Part shown: piece after piece, positions 1-9,193 of the stretch
How positions within the stretch are numbered: position 1 is the stretch's first letter
How the letters are laid out: the number at the start of each line of letters is the position of its first letter
Assembly (NCBI RefSeq): GCF_009649785.1
Contig: NZ_WJOK01000006.1
Location: 1 to 64,000, forward strand
Length of the DNA: 64,000 nt
Direction of reading: 5' to 3'
DNA from: Agrobacterium tumefaciens
GTDB lineage: Bacteria; Pseudomonadota; Alphaproteobacteria; Rhizobiales; Rhizobiaceae
Made by a program: the position numbers and the translations under genes
Notes under the pieces: model-generated
The model's database searches: none
The model's input: only the letters and a program-made list of their open reading frames with translations
What the model was told of the DNA's origin: nothing

Positions 1-993
1 AGCATTTCCCTTCAGAACGTGTCCAAGCTCTTCGGCGAGGCAAAAGTCATCCCGTCGATCGATCTCGATATCCATGACGGCGAGTTCGTCGTCTTCGTCG
101 GCCCGTCCGGCTGCGGCAAGTCAACTCTGCTGCGCCTGATTGCCGGGCTGGAAGACGTCTCCGGCGGCAGAATAGTCATCGACGGCAACGACGCCACCGA
201 AAAAGCCCCGGCCGAGCGCGGCCTTGCCATGGTGTTCCAGTCCTATGCGCTTTATCCGCATATGAGCGTGCGCAACAACATCGCCTTCCCGCTGAAGATG
301 GCCAAGCTCGACAAGGCCGTCATCGACAAGAAGGTCGACGATGCCGCCCGCATCCTTAACCTCACCGATTATCTCGAACGCCGGCCCTCGCAACTGTCCG
401 GCGGCCAGCGCCAGCGCGTCGCCATCGGCCGCGCCATCGTGCGCGAACCAAAGGCGTTCCTGTTTGACGAGCCGCTCTCCAACCTCGATGCGGCGCTGCG
501 CGGCACCATGCGGCTGGAAATCTCCGAGCTGCACAACACGCTGAAGACGACGATGATCTACGTCACCCACGACCAGGTGGAAGCCATGACCATGGCCGAC
601 AAGATCGTGGTCCTCAACCGCGGCAATATCGAGCAGGTCGGCTCGCCGATGGAGCTTTACCGCTCGCCCGCCAACCTCTTCGTCGCCGGCTTCATCGGCT
701 CGCCGCGCATGAACCTGGTGACCGGCGACTACGCCCGGCAAAAGGGTGCGACCACCGCCGGCGTGCGGCCCGAGCACCTGACACTGTCGAAAGAAACCGG
801 CCTGTGGCAGGGCAAGGTCACGGTTGCCGAACATCTCGGCTCCGACACCTTCCTCCACCTCGACGTCCCCGGCATCGGCCCCATCACCGCCAGAACCGAC
901 GGTGAATTCGAATGCAAACACGGCGATACCGTCTTCATCACACCAGATGATGCCAAAATCCACAGGTTCGATGACAAGGGCATCGCGATATGA
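1..993 (+). CDS. Sugar/polyol ABC transporter ATP-binding protein (5' end cut by window)
   Basis: The reading frame is open from base 1, so the start codon lies just outside the window; by comparison with MalK/SmoK-type proteins only a few residues are missing. All ABC landmarks are intact: Walker [10 protein letters not shown] (bases 100-126), signature [14 protein letters not shown], Walker [13 protein letters not shown], and the switch His in [13 protein letters not shown]-terminal MOBE/TOBE-like regulatory domain follows (from about base 720). This is the cytoplasmic ATPase of a CUT1-type importer that would energise permeases encoded to the left. A polyol dehydrogenase gene follows 91 bases later on the same strand, so sugar alcohols are the likely substrate; that part is inference. 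Confidence 0.93.
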   Translation, partial: SISLQNVSKLFGEAKVIPSIDLDIHDGEFVVFVGPSGCGKSTLLRLIAGLEDVSGGRIVIDGNDATEKAPAERGLAMVFQSYALYPHMSVRNNIAFPLKMAKLDKAVIDKKVDDAARILNLTDYLERRPSQLSGGQRQRVAIGRAIVREPKAFLFDEPLSNLDAALRGTMRLEISELHNTLKTTMIYVTHDQVEAMTMADKIVVLNRGNIEQVGSPMELYRSPANLFVAGFIGSPRMNLVTGDYARQKGATTAGVRPEHLTLSKETGLWQGKVTVAEHLGSDTFLHLDVPGIGPITARTDGEFECKHGDTVFITPDDAKIHRFDDKGIAI

Positions 994-1084
994 CGCGAAG
1001 ACCGGAAGGCAAATCCGCGCTGCGTGCCGGGTGCCTCTCATCCGGTCCTGGCACAAACAACGTTTTCCCTTCGAGGATCGTGAC

Positions 1085-2569
1085 ATGACATGCAAACTCT
1101 CCCTCGCCACGCTTGATGAAGCCAAAAAAACCGCGGCGATTCCGGCCTATTCCCGGGCCGATCTTTCCGCCGGAATCGTGCATTTCGGCGTCGGCAATTT
1201 CCACCGCGCCCATCAGGCGGTCTATCTGGACGACCTGTTCAACACCGGCGCGGACCACGACTTCGCCATCATTGGTGCGGGTGTACTGCCATCGGACGCG
1301 GTAATGCGCGAAAAACTTGCCGCACAGGATTTCCTGACCACGGTGGTAGAGCAGGACAATAATCGCACCGGTGCGCGCGTCACCGGGCCAATGATCGACA
1401 TTCTGAAGGTTGGCGATACCCAAGGCATTATCGACACGCTCGCAGATCCGAAAATCCGAATTGTTTCGATGACGATTACCGAAGGCGGTTATTTCATCGA
1501 TGCTTCCGGCTCCTTCAATCCGCAGCATCCCGCGATTGCCGAGGATGGCAGGAACCCGTCTTCCCCGAAAACCGTGTTCGGCCTTATCGTTGCCGGGCTG
1601 AAGGCGCGGCGCGACAAGGGGCTTTCACCCTTCACCGTCATGTCCTGCGACAACATTCCCCATAACGGCAAGGTCACTAAAAACGCGGTGGTCGGTCTCG
1701 CCGCCTTGTTCGATCCGGCCTTCGCCAACTGGATCGGCGGCAACGTCGCTTTCCCCAATTCGATGGTCGACCGCATCACCCCCGCCACGGGAGAGCGCGA
1801 ACGCAATATCGCCCGTGACGATTTCGGCATCGAGGACAATTGGCCGGTCTTCTGCGAAGAGTTCAAGCAATGGGTGATGGAGGATAATTTCCCGGCGGGC
1901 CGACCGGCGCTCGAAAAGGCGGGCGTTCAGTTCGTCAAGGATGTTGCGCCTTACGAGCACATGAAGATCCGCATCCTCAATGGCGGCCATGCGGCGATCG
2001 CCTATCCGGCAGCGCTGCTCGACATCCATTTCGTGCATGAGGCGATGGAGCATCCGCTGATCCGGGCGTTTCTGGCAAAGCTCGAAAAGGAAGAGATCAT
2101 CCCGGTCATTCCGCCCGTACCCGATACCGATCTTGGCGAATATTTCGGCCTGATCGAACGGCGTTTCCTCAACCCGAAAATCGGCGATACCATTCCGCGC
2201 CTCGCGCAGGATGGCTCCAACCGCCAGCCGAAATTCATCCTGCCCTCCACCGCCGACCGTCTGGCGCGCGGTGAAGATATCGTCGGTCTGTCACTGGTTT
2301 CAGCACTGTGGTGCCGTTATTTCTACGGCACCTCCGACAGCGGCAGGCAAATCACCTTCAACGACGCCAGCGCCGAGCGGCTACAGGCGGCAGCCACAAA
2401 GGCCAAGGACGACCCGATGGCCTTCCTTTCGCTTGACGATATCTTCGGGGAGGTTGCCGAATCGGAGCTTTTCCGTAAACGCTTCTCTCATGCATTGACG
2501 ACACTGTGGCACGAAGGCACGGCGAAGACCTTGCAGCTTTATTTGGATGACAAGCTGGCTGAAAAGTGA
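1085..2569 (+). CDS. Mannitol dehydrogenase-family (long-chain polyol) NAD-dependent dehydrogenase
   Basis: A 494-aa protein, the usual size for mannitol 2-dehydrogenase, D-arabinitol dehydrogenase and fructuronate reductase. The N-terminal Rossmann-type part begins GIVHFGVGNFHRAHQAVYLD. The catalytic Lys-x4-Asn-x2-His pattern of the family is visible in KIRILNGGHAAIAY. It oxidises a polyol to its ketose in the cytoplasm. The frame stays open upstream into the ABC gene, but ATG 1085 gives the family-length N terminus. It lies between the transporter ATPase and a HAD phosphatase/pentulose kinase pair, as in polyol catabolic operons. Mannitol, sorbitol and arabinitol cannot be told apart from sequence alone. 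Confidence 0.9.
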   Translation: MTCKLSLATLDEAKKTAAIPAYSRADLSAGIVHFGVGNFHRAHQAVYLDDLFNTGADHDFAIIGAGVLPSDAVMREKLAAQDFLTTVVEQDNNRTGARVTGPMIDILKVGDTQGIIDTLADPKIRIVSMTITEGGYFIDASGSFNPQHPAIAEDGRNPSSPKTVFGLIVAGLKARRDKGLSPFTVMSCDNIPHNGKVTKNAVVGLAALFDPAFANWIGGNVAFPNSMVDRITPATGERERNIARDDFGIEDNWPVFCEEFKQWVMEDNFPAGRPALEKAGVQFVKDVAPYEHMKIRILNGGHAAIAYPAALLDIHFVHEAMEHPLIRAFLAKLEKEEIIPVIPPVPDTDLGEYFGLIERRFLNPKIGDTIPRLAQDGSNRQPKFILPSTADRLARGEDIVGLSLVSALWCRYFYGTSDSGRQITFNDASAERLQAAATKAKDDPMAFLSLDDIFGEVAESELFRKRFSHALTTLWHEGTAKTLQLYLDDKLAEK

Positions 2570-2575
2570 CGTGAG

Positions 2576-3295
2576 ATGCGAGACGGGACCGGACCTCTTC
2601 TGATTTTCGACTGCGACGGCGTTCTGGTCGACAGCGAGCCGGTCTCCATCTCGGTTCTTCTCGACATGCTCTCCCATCTTGGCGTGGAGATGGGGGAGGA
2701 AGAGGCCTACAACCGCTTTCTCGGTCGCAGCGTTGCCAGCATGACGACGACTTTGTTTGAGGAATACGGTATCGAGACCGACATCGATTTTCTCGAGCAT
2801 ATGCGCGCGACGCTGTTTGAGCGTTTCCGCACTGAGTTGCGTCCCATCGACGGCATTGCCGAAACGCTGGACAGGCTGGTGGCCTTCAAACGCTGCGTTG
2901 CCTCCTCAAGTCAACCGGAACGCATCCGTTACTCGCTGGGGCTGACCGGCCTCATCGATAAATTTGAGCCGCATGTTTTCAGCGCCACCATGGTGAAGAA
3001 CGGCAAGCCGGCACCCGACCTTTTCCTGCATGCGGCGAGGCAGATGGGCACTGATCCGCGTCAGTGCATCGTGATCGAGGACAGCCCGGCGGGCATTGCG
3101 GCGGCGAAGGCAGCCGGCATGGCGGTTTTTGCCTTCACCGGCGGCTCGCATGCGCGGTTTCCGGCATTTCGCGAAAAGATCGCGGAGCTCGGGGCCAATG
3201 CCACGTTTGACGCCATGGAAGATTTGGTTCAACTTGTCGGCGATTATATGGGGAAGGGCGGTTTTGACAGCCAGGTGGAACGTGACGCAGGCTGA
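2576..3295 (+). CDS. HAD-superfamily hydrolase, beta-phosphoglucomutase-like
   Basis: A 239-aa HAD subfamily IA protein. Motif I is LIFDCDGVLVDSEPVS with the nucleophile and acid/base Asp pair; motif II Ser is in RCVASSSQPERIR; motif III Lys and the acidic motif IV are in KNGKPAPDLFLHAA and CIVIEDSPAGIAAAKAAGM. The helical cap between motifs I and II is of the phosphatase/phosphomutase type. It starts six bases after the polyol dehydrogenase stop, so the two are probably co-translated. In rhizobial polyol operons such proteins are thought to act on sugar phosphates; the substrate here is unknown. Confidence 0.88.
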   Translation: MRDGTGPLLIFDCDGVLVDSEPVSISVLLDMLSHLGVEMGEEEAYNRFLGRSVASMTTTLFEEYGIETDIDFLEHMRATLFERFRTELRPIDGIAETLDRLVAFKRCVASSSQPERIRYSLGLTGLIDKFEPHVFSATMVKNGKPAPDLFLHAARQMGTDPRQCIVIEDSPAGIAAAKAAGMAVFAFTGGSHARFPAFREKIAELGANATFDAMEDLVQLVGDYMGKGGFDSQVERDAG

Positions 3296-3355
3296 AGGAA
3301 ACCATGCCTGCCACCGCCCGGAGGTCGTTACGCAAGGGATGGAACTGAAGTCTTG

Positions 3356-4930
3356 ATGCGTCAAAATCTCGTCGCTGTCGATGTCGGAACGGCGAGCGCC
3401 CGCGCCGGGATTTTCGACCCGACCGGCAGGCTTCTCGCCCGCTCAACCCATCCCATCCTGATGCAAAGGCCGCAGGAAAACCACGCCGAACACGATTCCA
3501 CCGATATATGGAACGCCGTCTGCCTTGCGGTGAGAGCAGCGCTTGCCGATGCGGGTGTGTCACCCGACAGCGTAGCCGCTATTGGTTTTGATGCTACCTG
3601 CTCGCTCGTTATCCGTGATGAGCGTGGGGAACCGGTTTCTGTCTCCGTCACGGGCAAAGACCGGTTCGACACCATCGTCTGGCTGGACCATCGGGCAATC
3701 GGCGAGGCCGACCGGCTGACGGCATCCCGCCACCGCGTGCTGGATTTCGCCGGTAAAAGCGTGTCACCGGAAATGCAGATGCCGAAGCTGATGTGGCTGA
3801 AGGCGAATTTGCCGGCAAGCTGGGCGCGCATGTCTTTCGCCTTCGATCTGGCGGATTTCCTGACATGGAAGGCAACCGGTTCCACCAAGCGTTCAAATTG
3901 CACGCAGACGGCGAAGTGGAATTTTCTGGCGCAGGAAAATCCCGGCTGGCAGGCTGATTATCTCAATCTTGCCGGGCTTGGCGATCTGAAACAGCGGGCA
4001 GGCCTGCCCGAAGCGACCGTGATGCCGGGGACAGCCATCGGCCCGCTTTCGTCCGAGGCTGCCGCCGAACTCGGCCTCGACACCGGCTGTCAGGTGGCGG
4101 CGGGCATGATCGATGCTTACGCCGGCACGCTGGGTGCGCTTGGCGGATGCCTTTCTGATGATGTGGGTAAACATGTGGCGCTGATCGCCGGCACCTCCAG
4201 CTGCCTTGTCGCCATGTCCGAGCGGCAGATGCCAGGCCACAGCCTGTGGGGTCCCTATTGGCAGGCGGTGCTGCCCGGCCACTGGCTGGTGGAGGGCGGG
4301 CAATCTGCCACCGGCGCGCTGCTTGATCATATCGTGCGTATGCACGCGGCGGGCGGAGAGCCGGATACGGCGCTGCACGCCCGCATCGTTGCGCGGGTTA
4401 CCGAATTGCGCGCGCTCGAGGGCGCGGCCTTTGCCGAACGGCTGCATGTACTGCCGGATTTCCACGGCAACCGCTCACCGCTCGCCGATCCGCATGCGGT
4501 GGGCGTCATCAGCGGGCTGACGCTCGATACATCCTTCGACAGTCTCTGCCGGCTCTACTGGCGCACTGCCGTGGCGATTGCGCTTGGCGCGCGCCATGTG
4601 CTCGATGCGATGGAGCGTTTCGGTTATGCCGTCGAAAGCCTGCACGTTACCGGCGGCCATGTGAAGAACCCGCTGTTGATGGAGCTTTACGCTGATGTGA
4701 CTGGCAAGCGCATCGTCGTGCCTGCCACAGCCGACGCCGTTCTTCTCGGCACGGCAATGACGGCGGCAGCCGCCGGCGGTGTGCATGCGGGCCTTGCAGC
4801 GGCGGGTGCCGCCATGTATCCGGGCAATACGGAAATCCCAGGCAATCCAGCGCTCACACCGCTTTACGAGCGGGATTATCGCCGTTTTCTCGCCATGCAC
4901 CGCCATCGCCAGGAGCTGGAAAGCCTCTGA
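3356..4930 (+). CDS. FGGY-family pentulose kinase, D-ribulokinase type
   Basis: A 524-aa carbohydrate kinase with two FGGY domains. Visible landmarks are the N-terminal phosphate loop AVDVGTASARAGIFD, the sugar-binding segment IVWLDHRAIGEADRL, and the C-terminal ATP-binding segments ALIAGTSSCLVAMS and LHVTGGHVKNPLLMEL. The pattern (SPEMQMPKLMWLK, GGQSATGALLDHIV) is that of the D-ribulokinase/pentulokinase branch rather than glycerol kinase. A TTG codon directly precedes ATG 3356; the ATG is chosen. It is the last gene of the polyol cluster and would phosphorylate the ketose made by the dehydrogenase, sending it to the pentose phosphate pathway. Exact substrate is inferred. Confidence 0.88.
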   Translation: MRQNLVAVDVGTASARAGIFDPTGRLLARSTHPILMQRPQENHAEHDSTDIWNAVCLAVRAALADAGVSPDSVAAIGFDATCSLVIRDERGEPVSVSVTGKDRFDTIVWLDHRAIGEADRLTASRHRVLDFAGKSVSPEMQMPKLMWLKANLPASWARMSFAFDLADFLTWKATGSTKRSNCTQTAKWNFLAQENPGWQADYLNLAGLGDLKQRAGLPEATVMPGTAIGPLSSEAAAELGLDTGCQVAAGMIDAYAGTLGALGGCLSDDVGKHVALIAGTSSCLVAMSERQMPGHSLWGPYWQAVLPGHWLVEGGQSATGALLDHIVRMHAAGGEPDTALHARIVARVTELRALEGAAFAERLHVLPDFHGNRSPLADPHAVGVISGLTLDTSFDSLCRLYWRTAVAIALGARHVLDAMERFGYAVESLHVTGGHVKNPLLMELYADVTGKRIVVPATADAVLLGTAMTAAAAGGVHAGLAAAGAAMYPGNTEIPGNPALTPLYERDYRRFLAMHRHRQELESL

Positions 4931-4995
4931 TCTTTGCCTACAACGGCAGGTAAGGTCGTGGCGGACGGGCGCGATCCGTTTCCTCCCGCCGAGGG

Positions 4996-5829
4996 TCAGA
5001 TGCCAAGCGAGCGTTTCAGGCCGGTTAGGTTTTTCATGCGTGCCGTGCGCTGCTCGTCGGCTCCGGCAATCAGGCTGCAGAGGGTGAATTCCATCAGCGC
5101 AACGAGCTGCAGCAGGCCTTGTCCGCCGGTCTGGGTGTGCGGCATGGCAAGACAGATATCGGCGCTTTCCGGTCCCCATTCATAGAACCGGGTGGTGATC
5201 AACAGGGTTCTGTAGCCGCTCTTTCGCGCCGTCGCAGAAAGGCTCTGCAAGGGCGTGATGCTGCCGCCGCAATCCATGAGGATGAGAAGCGCTTCTGCGG
5301 GATCGAAGTCCCAAAGGGCGATATAGGCGGCGCTGTCGCTGCCGAGGAAGTGCACGCGTCTGCGATACTCCAGCAACCGCCCGTGAAAGTGCCTTCCGGT
5401 GCCAAGGCCTTCCGGTGACGTTGCCAGAAAAACATCTGCCGCCGAAGCGATCTCGCTCATGGCGACGCGCCATATCGGCTGGTCCGTCATTTCGAAAGCA
5501 GCCTGAATGGCCTGGATCTGTTGGGAAAGGAGTTGCGAAAACGGATTGGACTTCTGATCGCCGCTTTCAACAATAGCGGGCTGGTCCACGCCCGCGGTCT
5601 CTTCGGCGTGGCGCAGATCGATGCGAATATCGCTGAATTGCCGGTATCCGAGCGAGCGCAGAAAACGGCCAACCGTCATCGGACTGAGACTGAGCTTGGC
5701 AGCCAGTGTCTGCGCCGTCTCAAACGGCAATTCGTCCAGATGCTCGATCAGATATTTGGCGATCTTGCGCTCTGAAGGCGTACCGGCCTTCATGGCACGG
5801 GTCAGATTCAACAGTAGCTGTTCCACCAA
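4996..5829 (-). CDS. MurR/RpiR family transcriptional regulator
   Basis: A 277-aa regulator. The N-terminal 75 residues form an RpiR helix-turn-helix (AKLSLSPMTVGRFLRSLGY), and residues of about 120-260 form a SIS sugar-phosphate-binding fold. The gene is convergent to the pentulose kinase with only 65 bases between stops, which suggests it controls the polyol operon in response to a phosphosugar intermediate. That link is contextual. Confidence 0.9.
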   Translation of the reverse strand: MVEQLLLNLTRAMKAGTPSERKIAKYLIEHLDELPFETAQTLAAKLSLSPMTVGRFLRSLGYRQFSDIRIDLRHAEETAGVDQPAIVESGDQKSNPFSQLLSQQIQAIQAAFEMTDQPIWRVAMSEIASAADVFLATSPEGLGTGRHFHGRLLEYRRRVHFLGSDSAAYIALWDFDPAEALLILMDCGGSITPLQSLSATARKSGYRTLLITTRFYEWGPESADICLAMPHTQTGGQGLLQLVALMEFTLCSLIAGADEQRTARMKNLTGLKRSLGI

Positions 5830-6124
5830 CGCCTCATTCTTTTATATTTATGAACGATGATGCATCCGCGCGCCCGGGCGAGCGTGCGAACCGCGACTTG
5901 TCGGTGGGGGCGAGCTTTTCCGGCCTTGTCCTCCACCGGACCGGAATGCGAATTCTAATAGATAGATTATTATATTTTAGAGACGTCTTTTATTCAAGGG
6001 AAATTCCATCAGCGGTTTAATTCCCAACAGCGACGTCTTCATTCCTGTCTTGCGGAGCGGATGGGCGGCGCCTATCTCTCCTGAACGCCAGTTTAAAACG
6101 CGAGAGGCGTCATAGGAGTTCCGA
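5830..6124. other. Divergent intergenic region with an AT-rich island
   Basis: This 295-base gap separates the RpiR regulator from the EI24-type gene. Bases 5948-6000 are strikingly AT-rich for this genome. The hexamer GACGTC occurs at both ends of a 60-base segment (about 5981 and 6031). No ORF with a plausible start and no tRNA is seen. It presumably holds both promoters. Confidence 0.5.
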
Positions 6125-6862
6125 ATGATTTTTAATGCGGCGAGGCTTGCCTTCAGCAATCTTTTTGCCTCCGAGACCCGGTCGGTGTTCTGGAAGGTTC
6201 TGGGGCTGACGCTTCTGGTGCTGGCAGCGCTGTGGTTCGCCATCCGCTCTGTCTTCATCTATTTCGCCTTGCCGTGGGTGGATACGCTGGTCCCCAGCGT
6301 GCCGGACTGGGCGGGATGGCTGACTTTCGTTTTCGCCATTTTCGCCGGAATCGGGCTGGCTTTGGCGTTGGCCTTGCTGATCTCGCCGGTCACTGCCGTT
6401 ATTGCCGGATTGTTTCTCGACGATGTCGCCGAAGTCGTGGAGAAAAAGACCTATCCCGATGATCCGCCGGGCAAGGCGATGCCCATCGGTGAGGCCGTGG
6501 TGTCATCGATCAAGTTCTTTGGCGTCGTCATTGCCGGCAACCTGATTGCGCTTTTGTTGCTGCTGGTGCCGGGCGTCAACCTCATCGCCTTTTTTCTGGT
6601 GAACGGTTATCTGCTGGGCCGGGAGTTCTTCGAATTTGCGTCCATGCGTTTCCGCTCGCCCGCTGACGCGCGGCTGTTCCGGCTGAAACACCGCACAACC
6701 GTGTTCATGGCCGGGCTGGTGATTGCAGCGTTCCTTGCAATCCCCTTCCTCAACCTTCTGACGCCGCTTTTTGCGGCTTCGATGATGGTGCATCTGCACA
6801 AGGCCGTCAGCCGGCGCGATCCGTCATTCGCCGCTGGCCGCACCGAACAATTGCGCGGGTAG
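6125..6862 (+). CDS. EI24-domain / CysZ-like integral membrane protein
   Basis: A 245-aa protein with about six hydrophobic segments, including FWKVLGLTLLVLAALWFAI, a segment around residues 60-95, VVIAGNLIALLLLLVPGVN and GLVIAAFLAIPFLNLLTPLF. The arrangement and the ending (ASMMVHLHKAV) match the EI24/CysZ family, some members of which transport sulfate. ATG 6125 follows the ribosome site AGGAG at the right distance. No cysteine-biosynthesis gene is nearby, so a sulfate role is not supported by context. Its last 39 bases overlap the convergent endonuclease III gene. Confidence 0.8.
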   Translation: MIFNAARLAFSNLFASETRSVFWKVLGLTLLVLAALWFAIRSVFIYFALPWVDTLVPSVPDWAGWLTFVFAIFAGIGLALALALLISPVTAVIAGLFLDDVAEVVEKKTYPDDPPGKAMPIGEAVVSSIKFFGVVIAGNLIALLLLLVPGVNLIAFFLVNGYLLGREFFEFASMRFRSPADARLFRLKHRTTVFMAGLVIAAFLAIPFLNLLTPLFAASMMVHLHKAVSRRDPSFAAGRTEQLRG

Positions 6863-7606
6863 TTCCACCAGCGGAGCTGGAATATCGAAGGTCTTTTCCG
6901 GTGATTTGCAGATATCGGCAATCACGCAGCGCTCGCATTCCGGTTTGCGCGCCTTGCAGCAATAACGCCCGTGCAGGATCAGCCAGTGATGGGCATGGAA
7001 CAGATATTCTTCGGGAATGATGCGGACGAGCCGGTCTTCCACTTCATCCGGGGTTTTCCCCGGCGCAAGACAGAGCCGGTTGGCAATACGAAAAACATGG
7101 GTGTCCACGGCGAGTGTGGGCACACCGAAGGCCATCGACATCACCACATTGGCCGTCTTGCGGCCGACGCCGGGCAGGGTCACCAGCTCCTCGCGCGTCC
7201 TCGGCACCTCACCGCCGAAATTGTCGATCAGCATCTGTGACAAAGCGATAACGTTCTTGGCCTTGTTGCGGTAAAGCCCGATGGTCTTGATATGGCCGAT
7301 CAGCTCCTCCTCGCCAAGTGCCAGCATTTTTTGCGGCGTATCGGCCACCCTGAACAGCGCCCGCGTCGCCCGGTTTACGCCCACATCGGTCGCCTGCGCC
7401 GAAAGCGCCACGGCCACCAGCAGGGTAAAGGGGTTGGTATGTTCCAGCTCGCCTTTCGGCTCCGGCCGCTGAATGGAGAAACGGCGGAAGATCTCGTTCA
7501 ACTCGTCCTTCGAATAGATCGTCTTCACACGCGCCGGTCTGCGGGCGGATGTCGCATTTGACTTTTTCAATGTTTGGGTGCTGGATCGTTTTTTGGCGAC
7601 TGTCAT
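6824..7606 (-). CDS. nth: Endonuclease III (DNA glycosylase/AP lyase)
   Basis: A 260-aa base-excision repair enzyme acting on oxidised pyrimidines. The helix-hairpin-helix LPGVGRKTANVV carries the catalytic Lys and LAVDTHVFRIANRL the catalytic Asp. The C-terminal 4Fe-4S cluster motif Cys-x6-Cys-x2-Cys-x5-Cys is complete in CKARKPECERCVIADIC. A basic 30-residue N-terminal extension precedes the domain, as in other rhizobial copies. The 3' end overlaps the EI24-type gene on the other strand by 39 bases, and only 37 bases separate its start from the divergent DUF2244 gene. Confidence 0.97.
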   Translation of the reverse strand: MTVAKKRSSTQTLKKSNATSARRPARVKTIYSKDELNEIFRRFSIQRPEPKGELEHTNPFTLLVAVALSAQATDVGVNRATRALFRVADTPQKMLALGEEELIGHIKTIGLYRNKAKNVIALSQMLIDNFGGEVPRTREELVTLPGVGRKTANVVMSMAFGVPTLAVDTHVFRIANRLCLAPGKTPDEVEDRLVRIIPEEYLFHAHHWLILHGRYCCKARKPECERCVIADICKSPEKTFDIPAPLVELPAQLFGAASGE

Positions 7607-7643
7607 GACCTATCTATAGCCAGCCCGCCCTGAGGAAATCAAC

Positions 7644-8123
7644 GTGGATACGCTCAACGATCAGCCGATTTTTGCGGCGGAACTCGTTCCGCACCGTTCG
7701 CTCGGAAGAAGGGGTTTCCGGCTGCTTCTCGCCTTGTCCGGGCTTGCCTGCCTCCTCCATGGCGGCTTTTTCCTCACCACTGGCGCATGGCCCGTCGGCC
7801 TGTTCCTCGGGTTGGATTTTCTGCTGCTTTATGTCGCCTTCCGCGCCAACTACCGGGCAGCGAAGGCGCGGGAAGAGGTGAGCGTCTCGCGCACCAGCCT
7901 GTCTATCCGCAAATTCTCCCCGACTGGCCGCGTCGTCGAGCATCGTTTCAACCCCTTCTGGGCTCGCTTCAGGGTTCAGCGGCACGAGGAAATCGGCATC
8001 GTCTCCATGCATGTAACGGGTGAAGGCAAGGCAACGGATATCGGCTCGTTTCTCAATCCGGATGACCGGGAAAGCTTCGCCAAGGCTTTCGGCGGTGCGT
8101 TGGCGACGGTGCGGCGGATGTGA
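7644..8123 (+). CDS. DUF2244 domain membrane protein
   Basis: A 159-aa protein with two adjacent transmembrane helices (about residues 26-45 and 48-68) followed by a soluble domain. This is the layout of the DUF2244 family of alphaproteobacterial inner-membrane proteins of unknown function. GTG 7644 is the start, preceded by TGAGGAAA; no ATG lies near the N terminus. It diverges from nth across 37 bases, so their promoters must overlap. Confidence 0.82.
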   Translation: MDTLNDQPIFAAELVPHRSLGRRGFRLLLALSGLACLLHGGFFLTTGAWPVGLFLGLDFLLLYVAFRANYRAAKAREEVSVSRTSLSIRKFSPTGRVVEHRFNPFWARFRVQRHEEIGIVSMHVTGEGKATDIGSFLNPDDRESFAKAFGGALATVRRM

Positions 8124-8254
8124 GCGGATAATTCCGCTTAAAACCCGTCAATAGGCTCGAGGCCGGTATCTCGGCAGAAACTGAGTACGGCGCAAGAAAC
8201 GGGTGGAGACCGACGCGCTTTGATGGTTTTCTGTGAGGCGTTAGGAGACATGCG

Positions 8255-9127
8255 ATGAACGCCAATATCATGCTGAATGAAGACATCACCCCCATCGGTT
8301 CGGATTACGATACGGTGCGCGGGGTTATCGAGCTTTTGACGCTGGATTATCGCGACCAGCCCTCCCTTGAAGCCATTGCCGCAAGGCTCGGCCAGTCGCC
8401 GACGCAATTGCAGAAGACCTTCACCCGCTGGGCCGGTCTTTCCCCCAAGGCGTTTTTGCAGGCTGTAACGCTCGATCATGCCAAAAGGTTGTTGCGCGAA
8501 GAGGATCTGCCGCTGCTGGAAACCTCGATCGAGGTCGGTATGTCTGGGCCCGGCCGCCTGCACGATCTGTTCGTCACCCACGAGGCCATGTCTCCAGGCG
8601 AATGGAAGGCCAAGGGCGGTGGGTTGACGATCCGGTACGGTTTCCATGTTTCACCCTTCGGTCTTGCATTGGTCATGGTGACTGATCGCGGCCTTGCCGG
8701 CTGCGCTTTCGCCGATCCCGGCGAGGAAAGAGCCTGTTTCGAGGACATGGCAGGTCGCTGGCCGAATGCGGATTATGTCGAGGATCGTGAAGCCACCGCG
8801 CCCTATGCCGCACGTATTTTCGAACCGACGCTGTGGTCGGCGGACCGGCCATTGCGGGTCGTGCTGCTCGGCACGGATTTTCAGGTGCGGGTATGGGAAA
8901 GCCTTCTGAAAATTCCCATGGGCCGCGCCGTTACCTATTCGCACATCGCCTGCGATATCGGCCAGCCAACTGCCTCCCGTGCGGTCGGTGCAGCTGTTGG
9001 CGCGAACCCGGTCTCCTTCGTCGTTCCTTGCCATCGCGCTGTGGGAAAAAGCGGGGCGCTCACGGGTTATCACTGGGGCCTTACCCGCAAACGGGCGATG
9101 TTGGGATGGGAAACGGGGAAGGTGTGA
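8255..9127 (+). CDS. AraC-type HTH fused to methylated-DNA-protein cysteine methyltransferase
   Basis: A 290-aa protein. Residues of about 20-115 form an AraC-like DNA-binding domain (LEAIAARLGQSPTQLQKTFT and a second HTH), and residues of about 125-285 an alkyltransferase with the active-site motif VVPCHRAVG. It repairs O6-alkylguanine by moving the alkyl group to its own Cys. Unlike E. coli Ada, it lacks the N-terminal zinc domain with the phosphotriester-accepting Cys. The start is set by TTAGGAG upstream of ATG 8255. Whether it still activates transcription without the sensing domain is unknown. Confidence 0.9.
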   Translation: MNANIMLNEDITPIGSDYDTVRGVIELLTLDYRDQPSLEAIAARLGQSPTQLQKTFTRWAGLSPKAFLQAVTLDHAKRLLREEDLPLLETSIEVGMSGPGRLHDLFVTHEAMSPGEWKAKGGGLTIRYGFHVSPFGLALVMVTDRGLAGCAFADPGEERACFEDMAGRWPNADYVEDREATAPYAARIFEPTLWSADRPLRVVLLGTDFQVRVWESLLKIPMGRAVTYSHIACDIGQPTASRAVGAAVGANPVSFVVPCHRAVGKSGALTGYHWGLTRKRAMLGWETGKV

Positions 9128-9135
9128 GGCAGCTC

Positions 9136-9168
9136 TCCCTCATCCCTGTGACAAGCGCAGGAATGAGG
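9136..9168. repeat. Palindromic repeat, short copy
   Basis: Single hairpin with arms CTCATCCCTGTG and CAGGAATGAG, lying just after the alkyltransferase stop and before the convergent SorC gene. It is half of the longer element seen at 20014-20140 and 35109-35227, and may also act as a transcript-end hairpin. Confidence 0.7.
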
Positions 9169-9193
9169 AACAGCCTGGGTCGCCTGTCGAGGC

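Noticed and set aside
824-1084. Upstream extension of the polyol dehydrogenase
   Set aside because: It overlaps the ABC ATPase gene; family N termini begin near ATG 1085.
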